6,516 bases of DNA, taken from NCBI GenBank assembly GCA_025922715.1, contig JAICHH010000105.1, forward strand, positions 1-6,516. The letters are read 5' to 3'. The position numbers and the translations under genes are program-made. Positions 5,824 through 6,516 of the stretch are shown here, in pieces. Source of the stretch: Nitrososphaeraceae archaeon (GTDB lineage Archaea; Thermoproteota; Nitrososphaeria; Nitrososphaerales; Nitrososphaeraceae). Below the pieces are notes generated by a model. That model did not search any database, was not told the DNA's origin, and saw only the letters and a program-made list of their open reading frames with translations. Positions within the stretch are counted from its first letter, which is position 1. Each line of letters begins with the position of its first letter.

Positions 5824-6360
5824 ATGGGAATCCTTACTAGTAGAGAAATTCTAAATCGTTTAAATAAAGATGTCATAATCCAGCCGTTTAATATAAAAAA
5901 TTTAAACCCTAATAGTTATAATTTAACATTACATGATGAACTAAAATTTTATGATTGTGATTTTTTAGATATGAAAACAGAGAATTCAACAAAAATTATA
6001 AAAATTCCAAATGACGGACTATGGCTTGAACCTGGAGAAACATATCTTGGCAGAACAATTGAGTATACAGTAACTAAAAATTTGGTTCCAATTATCAAAA
6101 CACGTTCGTCTATAGCAAGGCTTCATATACATATAATTAATAGTGCAGGATTTGGAGATATAGGTTATTCTGGTCATTGGACAATCCCTATCTCTGTAAT
6201 AAAAAAGACAAAAGTTTATCCTTTTGTTACTATCTGTCAGATTTATTATAATGATATAACGGGAGAAATTGATAAGGAGTATAATGTTAACAATAAGTAT
6301 CAAAATAGTAGAGATATAATGGCCTCAAAAATGTATAAAGAATTTGACTCAAATATATAA
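5824..6360 (+). CDS. dcd: dCTP deaminase/dUTPase-fold protein (Dcd family) with catalytic Glu replaced by Pro
   Basis: 178 residues, the usual length for short Dcd proteins, and cytoplasmic. Family marks in order: NLNPNSYNLTLHDEL (26-40), LEPGETYLGRTIEY (68-81), TRSSIAR (93-99, with Arg94, Ser95, Ser96, Arg99), SAGFGDIGYSGHWT (107-120), VYPFVTICQIYY (131-142) and a C-terminal lid with KYQNS (158-162). Active family members deaminate dCTP to dUTP (some also hydrolyse to dUMP) as homotrimers. The expected 'WTLE' motif reads WTIP, so the catalytic glutamate is Pro122 (codon CCT at 6187-6189). The next segment, KKTK, also departs from the usual Q-P-[IV]. In the lid, the Gly expected about two residues after the phosphate-contacting Gln/Asn is Asp164. 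The reading frame is intact, so this is a diverged protein and not a frameshift. Family membership is confident; deaminase activity is doubtful. It may be a nucleotide-binding or regulatory relative. By memory the sequence resembles the Firmicutes-type short Dcd. Confidence 0.85.
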   Translation: MGILTSREILNRLNKDVIIQPFNIKNLNPNSYNLTLHDELKFYDCDFLDMKTENSTKIIKIPNDGLWLEPGETYLGRTIEYTVTKNLVPIIKTRSSIARLHIHIINSAGFGDIGYSGHWTIPISVIKKTKVYPFVTICQIYYNDITGEIDKEYNVNNKYQNSRDIMASKMYKEFDSNI

Positions 6361-6404
6361 TAAATAACTATATAACTAAAGAAACTTTACTAAAAAGTAT
6401 GCAT

Positions 6405-6450
6405 AACTTTGCGAAGTTTAAATTTGAAAATTACTACTATCTATCTTTTT
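6405..6450 (+). terminator. Possible terminator of the Dcd-family gene
   Basis: A five-pair hairpin (AACTT, loop TGCG, AAGTT, at 6405-6418) is followed about 27 bases later by a T5 run at 6446-6450. The spacing is loose and the T run short, so the call is weak. No gene can be supported from 6361 to the end of the window. Confidence 0.2.
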
Positions 6451-6516
6451 AAGTTTCAATAATTATTAATCTCCTCTTATTATACAAGAACCTAATTGTT
6501 AGCCAAATTTTCTTTA

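Noticed and set aside
6019..6303. 94-codon minus-strand open frame inside the Dcd-family gene
   Set aside because: The plus strand carries clear Dcd motifs across the same bases. The minus translation is a Cys/Ile-rich string with no recognisable domain.
5824..6360. Anti-phage dCTP deaminase defence system
   Set aside because: Those systems rely on an active deaminase, often in a larger protein or with partner genes. This gene lacks the catalytic Glu and has no defence genes beside it.
6420..6516. Possible gene end or start at the right edge: minus-strand GAGGAG near 6471 with a TTG downstream, and a 21-codon frame open to the edge
   Set aside because: The TTG frame is only 13 codons long, and the edge frame is too short to recognise. 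Neither can be supported from this window.

Overview
The window is a strongly AT-rich stretch that looks archaeal. The best fit is a member of Nitrososphaeria (Thaumarchaeota, the ammonia-oxidising archaea). This is inferred from three things: a giant CopC-CopD protein with an extracellular beta-propeller, a companion membrane-anchored protein with a His directly after its signal peptide, and TATA-box-like elements (TTTATA/TTATAAATA) upstream of the genes with few clear Shine-Dalgarno sequences. No rRNA, tRNA or AMO gene is present to fix the lineage, so it remains an inference.

Layout. Positions 1-194 are non-coding apart from an AT-rich terminator-like element. A minus-strand gene (195-770) encodes a small secreted, membrane-anchored protein of unknown function. 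It is divergent from a very large plus-strand gene (951-4004) encoding CopC, CopD, a YtkA-like Ig domain, a seven-repeat Vgb/NHL-type beta-propeller, a final membrane helix and a basic tail. The gap between the two carries back-to-back promoter-like boxes and a 10-bp perfect palindrome. After a T-rich terminator and a 290-bp gap comes a cytoplasmic amidohydrolase of the imidazolonepropionase-like family (COG1228) with a complete metal site (4295-5434). A 389-bp gap follows, with no convincing gene. Then comes a dCTP deaminase/dUTPase-fold protein (5824-6360), and 156 bp of non-coding DNA to the end.

How the genes relate. Only the first two look functionally linked. Both are divergent, exported and membrane-anchored, and both are predicted to expose a histidine as the first mature residue, the chemistry used for Cu(II) in CopC. 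They plausibly act together in copper acquisition or sensing outside the membrane. The amidohydrolase and the Dcd-like gene appear to be single-gene units with their own promoters.

The most unexpected features are the five-part architecture of the copper protein, the twin N-terminal histidines, and the Dcd-like protein, in which proline replaces the glutamate expected to be catalytic. I did not find a clearly new multi-gene system such as a defence island, CRISPR array or mobile element.
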